Below, one piece after another: positions 48,246-60,600 of a stretch of 64,000 nt of DNA. This DNA is from Brachionus koreanus (taxonomy: Eukaryota; Rotifera; Eurotatoria; Ploima; Brachionidae): positions 287,852-351,851 of the forward strand of contig PJRA01000493.1 in NCBI GenBank assembly GCA_016987375.1, in the 5' to 3' direction. Position 1 is the stretch's first letter, and each line of letters starts with the position of its first letter. Both the position numbers and the translations under genes were made by a program. Below the pieces are notes generated by a model, which did not search any database, was not told where the DNA came from, and was given only the letters and a program-made list of their open reading frames with translations.

Positions 48246-49412
48246 ATCAATGCTAAATTCTTGAGGGCCAAGTATGAAAGGGGATTTTGAATGAAGAACT
48301 AAGACAAACATAAAACTGGGTATCATTTAAAAAAAAAAACTTGGCTCATAAAAAAAATGAGCTCATCATTGAAATGTTTAAATTTAAAATTGCTATTTTA
48401 ATTTTTCCACAATTAAATTATTCAATCGATCTAATTTTTGAAAAAAGATCGAAAAGTTTTTTTGTTCACAATTCAATTGTAAATAATTTAAAAAATGATC
48501 TTAAATTTTTTATTTTTTTTCTAATAAAAATTTTAAATTCAAATTTTTTTGATTTTTTTAGTATTTAAGAGGTCTTCTAGATTATATGAACAATGAGTAA
48601 AATTTTTTAGATCATAATTTTTACTTCTATAGTCAAATATATCTGATTTTTTATTTTATATTTTTTTAAATAAATGAAAAAGTGACCAAATTTAAAAGTC
48701 ATTATTCTTAAATTTTATTGGAATTAGAAATATTTTTTAATTTAAAAAATCATTTTTTAGATAAATATTAAGTCAAAATAACTTATTTTGTTGACTCGTT
48801 TGAAAAAATTTTAAGTCCTCGTATCTTTTAAATAGATTTTTCAAATAAATATATCTTTTTTGAATTAGGTAGATTTTAAAATATTCTTTAAAAAATGATA
48901 TTGCTTTATAAATTTAATATAATCTTTCTATAAAATATTTTTGAATTAAAAAAACATGAAAAAATGCTTAAATGTGATCAATCGATCATAAAATAGACAA
49001 AACTTCATTAAAAGTAAAAAAAAAATAAAAATGTATTTAAAATTAACTTAACTGAATGATTTTTAGAAAATTTTGATTTTTATGTCTAAATTTCAAATAT
49101 ATTCTTAATTGTGTCCAATTTTATGTAAATTTATTATACACATATTTTATTTTTTTTCAGAAATTTTGATGGATTAAAAATATTTTTAAAATTAAAAAAA
49201 TTTTCTACATTAATCTTTTTTTTTCAAAAAAAATCAAATCAACTATTTTATCATTAATTTTAAAGGCTTTTTAAAATTTTTCCATGAGATTTTGTTAAGT
49301 TTGCTAACTAAAATAAAAAAATATCTTACTTTTATAAACTTAAATGTTCATGGTCCTCAAACTAAAATTTTATTTTCAATATTTTTATTCTAGAAAAAAA
49401 CAAGGTCTTTCA
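48246..49412. other. Intergenic, AT-rich
   Basis: No gene, RNA or repeat is supported. The last part contains an acceptor-like TATTCTAG (ending 49393), 19 bases before the CARS2 start chosen here. Confidence 0.5.
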
Positions 49413-51437
49413 ATGCTGACTAGGTCGAAATTGGATATAAAAATAGTGTGGAAGCACGTTAAAAAATCGTATTCAACTCAAAAATCAAACCAAATTAGCG
49501 TATTTAATAGTCTTTCTAAAGCCAAAGAACCACTAATTCTTAAGAACAATGTTCTCTATTGGTATTCATGCGGACCTACAGTGTACAACAGCGCCCATTT
49601 AGGCCATGCTAGGTTTGTCAATTTTATTATTTTTATTCATGCCAATTAAGAACAAGAATTGGCAAAATACCTGCTTTCAGTTTCCTTATTTTCTTTATAT
49701 TTAAGTTCGTATGTTAATTTTGATATAATAAAGCGAATATTAACCAACTATTTTCAAATTAACGTAGTCAATCTAATGAACATTACTGACATTGATGATA
49801 AGATTATTATCAGATCTTTAAAGGTTAAAATAGCCTTTTTGCCACCTAAAGTCCTTTAAAATTAATTTTTTCTAATCAATTTTTTTTAAGGAGAAAAAAA
49901 ATTTTCTAAATATATCTCAATTCTACGAAAGAGAATTCCTCGATGATCTCAGACTTTTGAATTGCTTAAAACCGGATATAGTTCTCAGAGTCACGGAACA
50001 TATACCTGAAATTTTGAATTTCATTAAAAAACTGATTGATTTGAAAACAGCTTATGCTACTGAATCTGGCAGTGTTTATTTTGATACACAAAATTTTCAT
50101 ATCAAATCATTTTTTGAACAAGTTCAACCTGATTCTGAAACAGATTCCAAAGGTAATTTTTAGCAAAATAATAATAAAAGCACAGTCCCATAGATCATAG
50201 CAGTTTATTGCTAATGATTTAAGTATGCTGTTGCTAAATTATTTTCACTTAATAGATTTTTAAAAGAAATTTTTTAAAAATTAATTTCTTTTTTTCTTTA
50301 TTTTGTGAGAACAATTTTTTATATTTTTTTTTCAATAAAATTTAAAAATAAAAATATGGATTTAATATAACTCTTTTTAAAAAGATAATCAAGAAAAACG
50401 TCATCCATATGACTTTGCGCTTTGGAAGGCAAGAAAAGAAGATTCTGAACCATCATGGCCAAGTCCTTGGGGACATGGACGACCAGGATGGCACATAGAA
50501 TGTTCGACATTGGCTAATATAGCATTTGGTAGAGAACTTGATTTTCATTCAGGAGGCAAAGATTTACTTTTTCCTCACCATCATAATGAAATGGTACAAT
50601 GTTGCGCTTTTCATGATATGAATAAGTGGTCTTCTTTTTGGCTTCATACTGGTCACTTACATCTTAAGAATGATGTTAAAATGTCCAAATCGCTATCCAA
50701 TACAATTCTAATTAGAGAAATGCTATCAAAGTATACATCAAATCATTTTAGAATGTTTTGTTTGCTTAGTCCTTACAGAAACGATAAAGAATACAGTGAC
50801 GAGAAAATGATAAAACCAGTGAATTTGGTCAATTCATTTTCTTCATTTTTGAATTTATGCGATAACTTTGCTAACAAAAAAATAACAACTTTGCAGTTCA
50901 TAGCTGATGAGAATGAAGTTTTTCAAAAATTAGAAGAGACCAGAAAAAAAATACATGTGTTTTTGTCAAACGACTTTGATACTTGTTCAATGATTGAAGA
51001 ACTCTCAAATTTGGTGAATTTTATGAACAAAAATTTTCAGTCATGTGAACAGAAAGATCAAAATTATGACTTAAATCGTCACTATGGTTGTGTAATAAGT
51101 GTTCATAATTTCATCAAGTGGTTGCTTGAAATTGTAGGCTTGGTTTTTGATGAAGAAAAAAACTTGAAATCAAATTTAAAAGTTGATGATATTGTGTCAA
51201 AGTCGCTAAAATTTAGGAAATTGGTAAGAAATTTTGCTTTGGATAAAGATAGAAAATTAAGCAAGGAAACTAAAATGGAATTACTTAAATATTGCGATGA
51301 TTTCAGAGAAGATTTAAATAATTCAAACATCGAATTTAAGGTATTTTATTTTAAAAGATTAATTTTTTAACCATTTTTTAATATTTTTATTTTATTAGGA
51401 TCATAAAACTGAAACTATATGGAAAATAAAACACTGA
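49413..51437 (+). CDS. CARS2: Cysteinyl-tRNA synthetase, mitochondrial
   Basis: Exons 49413-49612, 49706-49823, 49891-50152, 50385-51340 and 51399-51437; 524 residues (human CARS2 564). Class I signature HLGHA (HIGH) follows the Zn-ligand segment [11 protein letters not shown], and ITDIDDKII follows. Exon 4 has DFALWKARK, the [15 protein letters not shown]n ligand, [20 protein letters not shown] and KMSKSLSN (KMSKS). It charges mitochondrial tRNA-Cys. The start is set at 49413 ([20 protein letters not shown]: basic, acid-free beginning typical of a mitochondrial presequence), because the open frame further up to ATG 49344 crosses an acceptor-like TATTTTTATTCTAG. It lacks the large insertion of cytosolic CARS1. 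The last exon encodes only 12 residues. Confidence 0.94.
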
Positions 51438-52320
51438 TTTTTGAATTTCAAAATAAATTATATTTAAAAAAAATTTTTTTTAATTTTTATTATTCATTTT
51501 AAGAAAAATTTCTAAGGGTCCTGCTTGAGTAAATAAAAATCTTTAAAACAGCTTAGTTTAAATTATTTTTTTATTAAATAATTAATAATCAATTTGATTT
51601 AATTAATTGATAATTTTAATCTAAATGAACCTAAAGTTCAAGAGATGCAGAACGTTCACATTGGTCCCAATTTCGACCTCAAAATCGAAATTTGTAATCA
51701 AATAGGTTTACTTGTATGAGCTTTCAAATTATATCACCAAATTAAAATCGACAATCGAGTAATATTTTATAGCTCTTTAGCTAACTATTGAGTGGTCTGC
51801 GATATCATAAATTTATTTCGATACTGAGATATTGGGCTTCAAGTGCAACATACTTTTTAAAGTGTCTAACTTTGCCTACTATTGTCCAAAGGAACGGAAT
51901 TTTCAAAAATTATGAAACTTGGTGATCTTGTGTATTTTAGTTCTTTTTTAGTTCTTTGATATCTATTTTGTTATATTCCTTTAAAAAAATTCAATTTTGA
52001 GTGTTTCATGTCTTTAATAAAAATTTCTGAATTAAGAAAATACATAATATTCGATGTAAGAATTTAATATTAAAATATAAATTTTGAAATTAAAATTTAG
52101 ATATGCTTTAGTTTGTTATCTTAAACAATAAATAACTTATGCGCTATCTATAAAATATATATCTTAAAAATTAAATTGTTTCTTGAAAATCAAATAAATA
52201 CACTGAAATTATTAAATTTAACCTTTAGAAAAACAAACATACTTTAGAAATTATCAAAAAATAATCACATGATTGTAATAAAAATTTTTTTTATTTATTA
52301 TTATAATAAATAGAAAAAAT
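51438..52320. other. Intergenic between CARS2 and MOCOS
   Basis: AT-rich DNA with no recognised gene or repeat. AATAAATAG lies 8 bases before the MOCOS ATG, again acceptor-like. Confidence 0.45.
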
Positions 52321-54861
52321 ATGCATCCAAAAATGGAAAATGATATTATCCAGGATTATAAAAATCAAATTGAACATTTAAGATTTGATTCCAAGCAAGG
52401 TGAATTCAACTATCTTAAAAATCAGATTTTTCTTGACTATGCAGCAAATAGCGTCTATCCATCAAGTTTAATCAAGCAATACTATGAAAAACTGACTAAT
52501 CATGATGAATCGCATGGCTTGTGGTCTTTATTTAGCAATCCGCATAGTCATAGTCAAAGTGGCTTGTATACTAATTTGTTTATAGAATCAACACGACAAA
52601 AAATTTTGAGCTTATTCAATACAAACTTGAATGAATATGATGTAGTTTTTGTTCAAAATGCGACTAGTGGATTAAAACTATTATTAGAAAGCTTTAACTT
52701 TGGAACATTTGATTCTAGTCGAAAAAAATCTGACAGCTGCACTCATCCATATTTTGCTTATCTAAACGATAATCATACATCTGTAATTGGACTACGTGAG
52801 CTAGTTTGGAGTTTAAATTCTGGAGTGGAAGTTCATTTTCTTGCCGAAGCTCAATCGTCAGAATATTTTTTCAGCTCAAAGCTAATCGAAAACCCATATA
52901 ATAGCCAAAATTTAGTCAACTCATCCCCCAATAACTTAATAGTGATTCCAGCTCAGAGCAATTTTAATGGCAGACGCTACAGTCTTGATTTAGTTGATAA
53001 AATAAAAACAAACGGCATTAACTATCAGCTTAAAGCAGAAAATTTATTTGTATGCTTGGATACAGCTTCTTTTACAAGTACGTCATTTCTAAACCTTGAC
53101 GAATTTAAGCCTGATTTTTTGGTTGTGTCTTTTTATAAAATGTTTGGTTTTCCCACTGGTGTAGGTGCTTTAATCATCCGAAAAACAGAAGCAAACAAGC
53201 AATGTTTGAGTAGCAAGAAATATTTTGGTGGAGGCACTGTGTCCATGGCCTTAATTGACAACACACAAGTTTGCTTTAAAAATTGCTCATTAAAGAAAAA
53301 AGGAACAAGCCAAATTCAAAAAGATACTTTTCATGAATTTCTAGAAGATGGAACTATTTCATACTTACAAGTTATAGGTCTTAATTTAGCTATAGATAAA
53401 TTCCTTCATTTAACATTTAACAAGGGTTTCAGCATAGTTGAAGAATATGTGAGAGGACTAACTGATTATTGCTATGCAAAGCTCGAAGCTCTAAAACATT
53501 ACAATGATATAAAAATGGTTGAAATTTACCGAGACACCAGGCCCGGTCTAAAATATGGACCTATCATTGCTTTTAATTTGAGAAATTCTCTTGGAAAATA
53601 CATTGGATATAATTTGGTAAATAATTTGGCACAAGAAAATCGTATTCATTTGAGAACTGGATGCTTTTGTAACATTGGTGCATGTCAAAAATTTTTAAGC
53701 CATCTACAAGACTCGAGCAATTTTATGGAAAACTTTGAAGAGCATGGACACAAGTGTGGAGATTATATAGACCTAATAGATGGCAAGCCAACTGGTGCCA
53801 TTAGAATTAGCTTTGGCTATGCATCCATTAAAGAAGATATTAATTATTTTTTAAAATTCTTGGATGAAAATTTTGTCGAAAAAAAAGCACCAAGTTTAAA
53901 CCAGATAAGCTTTAATTGTGGAGATATAAGAAAACAATTTTTAAAGATAAATCAAATTTTTATTTATCCCATTAAGTCATGCCGTTCAATGAAAATAGAA
54001 GACTCATGGCCTCTGGTAAAAGGATTTGGATTGAAATATGACCGAAGTTTTGTTATAATAGATAGCAATGAAATAGTTTTAACCCAAAAAAGATGTCCAA
54101 ACTTGACCAAACTTCAGCCATATATTGATTTGAAGAAGCAAATACTGATTTTAAGCTTTTTAAAAGAAAGTTTTAGTCTTGATTTAAATTTTAGTTTTGA
54201 TAAAAAAATTGTTTATGCAAATAAATTAGCTGGAATTGACATGGGAGAAGAAGCATCTAAATGGTTGACTCGAGTTTTGAATTTTTCTGGATCATTGCGG
54301 TTGTTGAAAATTTGCGAAAGTGTCGAAAAAACCTCTTTTGCTAATAAAGCAGAATTTTTACTAATAAGCGAAAATAGTATTAAAGTATTGAGAAAATTTT
54401 TGGTCAATAATTTAGAAGAAGATTTAAAAAACAAATTGGACTCGATTGGACTTAAAAAAATTGACAATTTTTTACTACAACAGTTTCGACCAAATCTTAT
54501 TGTTTCTATAGATGAAAATAATGGAGGAGATTTTAGTGAAGAGCTTTGGGACGAAATTAAAATTCTAAATAAAAATTTAAATTTCAAAAGTGTAAATAAT
54601 TGTACTAGATGTCAAATGATAAATATAAATCAGAGTGTGTTAAGCGAGGGAGAGAATAGTGAAATGATTGATTTTTCATTTTTGTGCAATTCACTATTAA
54701 AACAAGTAAATAAGTTTAAATCGAATTCAAAATTTGGAATATATTTAGCTCAGTCCGAACATAATCCACATGATGAATTTAGTGAATTTTTGAGTAATTT
54801 GGAGAGAAATAAAAAAATTGGACCAGGTGATGTGGGTGAAGCAAAATTAAAATTAAATTAA
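52321..54861 (+). CDS. MOCOS: Molybdenum cofactor sulfurase
   Basis: Intronless, 846 residues (human 888), both domains complete. N-terminal class-V aminotransferase (NifS-like) domain: FLDYAANSVYPSS, NPHSHSQSG, FVQNATSGLKLLLE, the PLP lysine in VSFYKMFGFPTGVGAL, and the persulfide cysteine in LRTGCFCNIGACQKFL (residues about 446-461). IRISFGYAS closes the domain. The C-terminal MOSC_N plus MOSC part has IFIYPIKSCRSM, GLKYDRSFVIID, QFRPNLIVS and CTRCQMI. The enzyme moves sulfur from cysteine onto Moco and so activates xanthine dehydrogenase and aldehyde oxidase. The start could be Met1 or Met5. An unspliced 2.5-kb ORF is unusual beside multi-exon neighbours. Confidence 0.96.
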   Translation: MHPKMENDIIQDYKNQIEHLRFDSKQGEFNYLKNQIFLDYAANSVYPSSLIKQYYEKLTNHDESHGLWSLFSNPHSHSQSGLYTNLFIESTRQKILSLFNTNLNEYDVVFVQNATSGLKLLLESFNFGTFDSSRKKSDSCTHPYFAYLNDNHTSVIGLRELVWSLNSGVEVHFLAEAQSSEYFFSSKLIENPYNSQNLVNSSPNNLIVIPAQSNFNGRRYSLDLVDKIKTNGINYQLKAENLFVCLDTASFTSTSFLNLDEFKPDFLVVSFYKMFGFPTGVGALIIRKTEANKQCLSSKKYFGGGTVSMALIDNTQVCFKNCSLKKKGTSQIQKDTFHEFLEDGTISYLQVIGLNLAIDKFLHLTFNKGFSIVEEYVRGLTDYCYAKLEALKHYNDIKMVEIYRDTRPGLKYGPIIAFNLRNSLGKYIGYNLVNNLAQENRIHLRTGCFCNIGACQKFLSHLQDSSNFMENFEEHGHKCGDYIDLIDGKPTGAIRISFGYASIKEDINYFLKFLDENFVEKKAPSLNQISFNCGDIRKQFLKINQIFIYPIKSCRSMKIEDSWPLVKGFGLKYDRSFVIIDSNEIVLTQKRCPNLTKLQPYIDLKKQILILSFLKESFSLDLNFSFDKKIVYANKLAGIDMGEEASKWLTRVLNFSGSLRLLKICESVEKTSFANKAEFLLISENSIKVLRKFLVNNLEEDLKNKLDSIGLKKIDNFLLQQFRPNLIVSIDENNGGDFSEELWDEIKILNKNLNFKSVNNCTRCQMININQSVLSEGENSEMIDFSFLCNSLLKQVNKFKSNSKFGIYLAQSEHNPHDEFSEFLSNLERNKKIGPGDVGEAKLKLN

Positions 54862-55917
54862 AGTTGAAATTTTTTGATTTTTTAACTAATTTTATTTGAT
54901 TTTAAAATAAATTTTTTATTTTTTTAAATGATATCTTAAATATTTTAAACTCAATAACGAAATTAACAAGAGTCAAAAATTGGAAGTAAATCTGTTTAAT
55001 TTTATTTTGGCATTTACATCATATTTTACCGTCTAACAGTTATCAATAAGATTTTATCTTGTGTGTGTTTCTGAGTTGTATATTTCATCTCTTAAAGGCA
55101 GCTTGTAAATGAATGATAGTTGATTCTTTCTGGGCGATCGTACAGTTTTATTTATGTAAGCGCCACTTTCATTTCAAAGTTTAAAATTTACACTATTTAA
55201 TAGCTATATTTTACAACATTGTGAAAAATTCAAGAAATAAATGATATTTTTTCTGTATTTTTGGGTTTGGATTGTTAATTATTAACAAATAATAAATTAT
55301 TCTTTTAGATCAAAAGAAAATAAAATTGGTTTAAATTTTTTTAAAAAAAAAAAAAAAAAAGGAGGATGCCGGGTTTCTGTGTAAATTTGGCCGTGAAATT
55401 TAAGTAACAAAGCTCTGAAATAAAAAAGATTTGTAAAGATTTAAAGTTAAACATATTTTTTTCCTTTTAGAAACTATTTGTAACTTTTAAATTAAATAAA
55501 GATGACTTATAATTAGAAAACCTAAATCATAATAAAACATGTGATGTAGACAAACTTCATCCTTCACTTATAGAAAATTGTGACGAAGCCTTTACTTCAA
55601 TTACTAAAAAACTTTTATCGAATAGTCATTTTTATTTTTTAAACAGACACTTATTCTTTTTGGCATTGAGTCTACTTAGTTCTCAAAAATAGATTTCTTT
55701 AAATTATTTAAAATATTTTTGACGATTTCCTTCAGCTCATCTAATCGCTCTCAATTTATCGAATAAATTTGAAAATTTATGTTTAATTAATTTTCAAGGC
55801 TATTCTCAGGCAAAAATATTACTGTTAAAAATAAATTTATTAAATTTTATTAAAATTTATTTAGAAAAAATAGCGAAATCTTGTATCATTTAGAATTTTT
55901 GTTTGGAATCTTTAAAT
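54862..55917. other. Intergenic with poly(A) tract
   Basis: No gene. An 18-A run at 55343-55360 could be a retroelement tail, but upstream I see no LINE or SINE body. The AATAAA signals near 55850-55865, read on the minus strand, would serve the gene that follows. Confidence 0.4.
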
Positions 55918-56295
55918 TCAGCTTTTAAACCTTCTATTTGTGTTGTTTATTGTTGAATAAATTGATGAATAATTTATAATAATTGAAGGTCTGTTATTGT
56001 TGCCACTGACATATTGTGCCAAATCATTAGCAGGTTTATTGTTAATATTAATCGCTTTTGAGTTGTTAAAACCATTTGATTGATTTATTGTTATTTTTAC
56101 AGATGACGAGTTTACATATTGTGAAGATTTTGGCGGAGGAACTTCTAAATTTGGATGATATATTGGAACATTGGGAATGTTGGAATAGTGAGAATCAACA
56201 TGATTATATTTTATAGAGGAAAAATCTGTTTCATTCATAGGTGCGCAAGGAATGGCAGTCGGAGATGGAATCACTGGATAAATGTTGTCAGACAT
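55918..56295 (-). CDS. Unrecognised Asn/Ser/Pro-rich protein
   Basis: 125-residue ORF from ATG 56295 (frame open to a TTG at 56319). No signal peptide, no membrane segment. The N-terminal half is Pro-rich (MSDNIYPVIPSPTAIPCAPM, NIPNVPIYHPNLEVPPPKSS). The C-terminal half is Asn/Ser/Ile-rich (INQSNGFNNSKAINI, NNNRPSIIINYSSIYS). AATAAA occurs about 60 bases past the stop on the minus strand. Composition is less random than the spacer and the frame is well bounded, but there is no family evidence. It could be a short disordered protein or the last exon of a longer one. Confidence 0.45.
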   Translation of the reverse strand: MSDNIYPVIPSPTAIPCAPMNETDFSSIKYNHVDSHYSNIPNVPIYHPNLEVPPPKSSQYVNSSSVKITINQSNGFNNSKAININNKPANDLAQYVSGNNNRPSIIINYSSIYSTINNTNRRFKS

Positions 56296-56319
56296 TTTTT
56301 TTCGAAATTTTTTAACCAA

Positions 56320-57690
56320 ATTGCTTAGAGATTTAATTTAAAAATTTTTGTTTCCAAGTTTTATGAAAAAATAATCAATAATAATAATCAAGGTTTTTTT
56401 TAATGTTTTTTATAATTATTTATTAGACATTACATATATTGCTAAAAATTTTCATGAAATTAAAAACAAAATAAAACCTGAGAGAATTAATTTTGAAATT
56501 TCTTAATTTAAATTAGTATTATAAAATAGTTTGAATGGTTTTTAACTTGAACCAGAAAAATGTTATCGAAATAAATCTAAATAGAAGTTTACAAAATTAA
56601 GTTAATAAATAGTTAAATTGATTAGAGATTTATCTATATATCTATCTATCTATCTATCAATCTAGCTGTTATCAATTCTTGTTTTGACTTATCACTGGGA
56701 ATTTGACGAAAAGCTGATTAGTTCTCTCTTCAATGGTATCAAGATTAAGCATCCTATGTAAGTTTTAATTGAAAAATATTTAATTATTTTTACAAAATAA
56801 AGAAAATAAAAAATTGATGGATGTTAATTGATAAACTAATTGATTTTCTTATTAATTTTTTTATTCTTTTTAATTTTAATCTTTTTTTAAGATAATTTAC
56901 TAAATTTAATTAATATTCTTACAAGACGCAATTTACACTCAAAATCCGCAAGGATTTTTACAACTATTTTCTATATCTTTTATTTTTTCCTTACTCCAAG
57001 AAAAAAAGAATATTTTGTAAAAAACAGATTTATTTATTTAAAATATTTTTTTCCTGATTACTAGATTCCTGATTGGAAAAAAAAATTTCAAAAATGATTA
57101 AATTAATTAAATTAAATATTAATTTTATATTGATTAAACTTCTTAATAAAGTACCAATTTTACTTAGTGTTTATTATTTTTCTTGAGAAACTTTTATTGA
57201 GAGCTTTCATTCAAGTTCATTAAAACAAACGACCTTAATCAAGTTGTTGAATAGTTTGGTGTTTTTTTAGAGTCCATTTATCTCGGACTCAACAAAAGTC
57301 TGACTGTCAAATTGTTTGACAAAATTCAACATTACAGTTTTTCTCCTCCTTTTTTTGCCTGTCCTTCATCGTTAGCTTCTCTATTTAGAGAACAGTCATC
57401 ATCGTACTCTGAAAAGCTTTCAAATACTTTTTGTGCGACATGAGTATCATTCACGATGAATATTATTTTTAACTTTATAGGTGCTTGTTGTCAAAGAACA
57501 TACTGTATCATATCAACTTGATCTGATGATGAAATCTAACTTTATTTTAGAATTTTAGATTTTCAAGATTCTCATTTCAGATTTTTTTTTTAAATTAAAA
57601 AAAAACTAACATCAAGATAAAAAATTTATTAAATAAAATACAATTGAATAGATCATTGAATTTCAATGATTGAAATTAATTTTTTGGCTT
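56320..57690. other. Spacer with microsatellite, MITE end and decayed coding stretch
   Basis: (TATC)n microsatellite at about 56631-56658. TACACTCAAAATCCGCAAGG at 56934-56953 resembles a MITE family 1 end but has no partner. On the minus strand 57346-57500 keeps a coding-like frame (PIKLKIIFIVNDTHVAQKVF, ESFSEYDDDCSLNREANDEG) ending in a stop, with a second frame behind it. It looks like a dying gene fragment of unknown family. Confidence 0.4.
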
Positions 57691-60600
57691 TTAGTTAATA
57701 CTATCTTCAAAATCCTGAACTGGAGTATTTTTATTTATTGCTGGTGCAACATTTGAATTCATTCTTTCAAGAACAGAATTTTCACTTACTAATTTCCAGC
57801 TTTTTTCTAGTATAGTAGGCTCAATCAATTTAAAACCTGAAAAAAAAATAAAATTTTCCTAATACTATCTAATTTTATGATTAAATAACCTCTAAGTCTA
57901 AGAGCATCTTCGCCACCAACAACCGGATTAATCCAAGTAGATTTTCTTGTTGACTTGAGCTTAGTCGCTTTAGGAGGATAGATATAATAAATAATGTCAA
58001 ACATAGCTCTTTTTGAAATCGATGTTGAATTTGCTTTTCGTTTGTAGACTTGAAAATAAAACTAGTTTTAAAAATTATTTCTTAAATTTTTTCTCTCACA
58101 TTTTAGAACATTTAGCTTGGCTTCTTGGACTTCATCGGTGTTAGGATGCAAATCAACAAAATTGAACATTTTATCAATGTCATTTAGCTCAATTTCATTT
58201 GAAAACGCCAATTTGTTAAAATAGCTCGTAAATTCTAAATTTATTTTATTTAAAAATAAAATTTTACAAAAATATTTACTTGCTTACTTTTTTCACGTAA
58301 ATAAAAATCAAGCGCTTGATCAGGAATGAACTCACAGTCAATACTAAATGAGCCTCTCATTTTAAGAATTCTTAAAATTGTTTTCCGATAATGTGTTGTA
58401 AACGACGACCAGTCAACATTATCCCTAAAAAGCTTTATTTATTTTAAAAAATTAAAAATTTAGTTTAATCAACAATTTTAATATTTCATTTTTACCACTA
58501 ATTGAAATTTTTTTATTTCTTTGCGTACCATCCATCCCCGAACCCATCTTTGTATACAAGTAGCTGCTTTATTCAACACCTTATTAGCATACTCTGGACC
58601 TTTTTGATGAAGAATCCTATATCAAATAATTTAGTTTTAAATAAACATTTTATTAAGATATTTTACTGATATAAATCGGAATGAATTCCAATTTTTTGAA
58701 GTAATGCCCTTAGCTTGGCGTTATCCTTTTCTATTCGTTGTTTTTTTTCCATCATAAGGGCTTCTTTTTTCTGTTTTCTTTTTTGGAGTTCGTTGCGGTG
58801 GTTAATCGCCCAAGCTAAAGCTTCTGGATCCGATCGATTGGCAATTTTTTGCTTTTGCTGCAAATGCTCTCTGAATTGTCTTAAAATTTATAAAAATTAA
58901 ATTTTTGAATTGAATAATTGTTTATTTTTTAGAGAAATTTTATCAATTTTTAAAAAAAATCGAGCTTTTATGCTTTTATGTTTAATTAAATATTTTTATA
59001 TATTATTTTTAAATTAGTTATATATTTTTTCTTAAAGATTTTTTTATTTGGAAAAAACTAATAACAAATATTCGTTTCAAATAAATAAAACTTGGACCAC
59101 GACAAGAAAAATGTTCTGAACAAATTTTTAAAATTTTTGTTCAATAAATGATTAATTTTTTTCAGGGAAAAATTGGGGATCTGAATAAAATAAAAATAAC
59201 AAGTGCTAAATTAGCTTATTTAAAGTACAATTAGTGTTTGCTAAAAAAAAAAAGTTTTATAAATTTAAAAGGGATTCCTAGATAAAGTATACAAAGCAAC
59301 ACAATTTTTTTATTAAAATGTATACAACAGAATAAAAAAGACACAAAAAGATATTTATTTATTTAATTAAAGTTTAAGTCCCATGGACAAATTCCACACC
59401 ATTCAATCAAAAGAACACTGAATGCTAAATCGTATTCAGTACAATTTATATGAGTCAGATCTTCTAGTTTTGATAACTGTTTAATAAAAGAAGTATTCTC
59501 TCTATCAAAAAGATATCAAAATTAAAAACTTATTGTGAATATCTCAAGATACAGTAACTTTGAAAAAATACTTTTTAAATAAATTGTATAATTTTAATTT
59601 AATGTCTTGAAAATTGCTAATAATTAGACTCTAAAAAATTTATTTTATTTTTAGCAAATAGTTCAAAATTTCTGCTAATTTTTCAAATTTTATCATATTT
59701 CAAAAAAGTGCATAATATGACAAGACTAGCGGTTTTAAACATAAAAGGGCTTAACGATTTTATGCGATAAAAACTTTTCAAAAAAGCGATTTTAAATTAT
59801 TTGACATTTATTTGAAATTAACAAAATTTCCAATACAAAAAGAAAAATATTTTATAACCTTTGTTATAGTGGTCTAAGATTTGTTCATAGATGAAACAAA
59901 GTGAAGCAATTGTTGTTTCATCAATTGGGAAAGTGTGCAAAATCTGTGCAAATTTTGCAAAATTTCACTCAACTTAAAAATATTAAAACTTTTTTGAATT
60001 GGAAATTTTGTATGAAATTTCATTCAGAAATGAAAAAAAATTCCTTAAATTAATCAAATAGTTCAGTTCAGTTTAGTTTATTGAATTATAAATGGCAAAA
60101 TTCAGCTATAAAAAAATCTAATACAAATCGAAAATAAAGAACTTATTTTCATAAATTTGATGTAAAAAATTTATAAAATAGCGCACAATATAAAAATTAA
60201 TAGAAATTAAACTGATATTAATAATTTTATTATTTTGTCCCATAAAAGTTTAAATTTTTTTGTTCACTTTAATTCTATTCTCAAAATTACTCAACAACAG
60301 GCCTAAAAATAGGTAAATGACCATCCCAAACTGCCTGGCGTTTAAAAAAAAGATATAACCGAAGTTTAGTGACCAAACCCAAATAGGACCCTTAAAAAAT
60401 CTCCTGTTAAATAATTGTAAATATTGAATATAACATTTAATTAAAATTTGATTACTCCATTCTCACGTTTTCTCATTTAATCTTTACTTAACTAACTTAT
60501 TTTATTTTGATAAAGAAAATAAGATAAAGGAACAAAAACTAGAATGGTTCTTTTTTTCACATTCATCAAAAATGTAACTGTAAACTATTCGTAAAATACA

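Noticed and set aside
49344..49412. Upstream in-frame ATG at 49344 as the CARS2 start
   Set aside because: The added residues would cross an acceptor-like TATTTTTATTCTAG, and the internal Met at 49413 begins a good mitochondrial presequence. Not fully excluded.
54213..54587. 124-codon minus ORF inside MOCOS
   Set aside because: Lies fully antisense to the conserved MOSC region; no independent support.
55343..55360. 18-A tract as the tail of a retroposed gene
   Set aside because: No coding or SINE/LINE body is recognisable upstream and no target duplication is seen.
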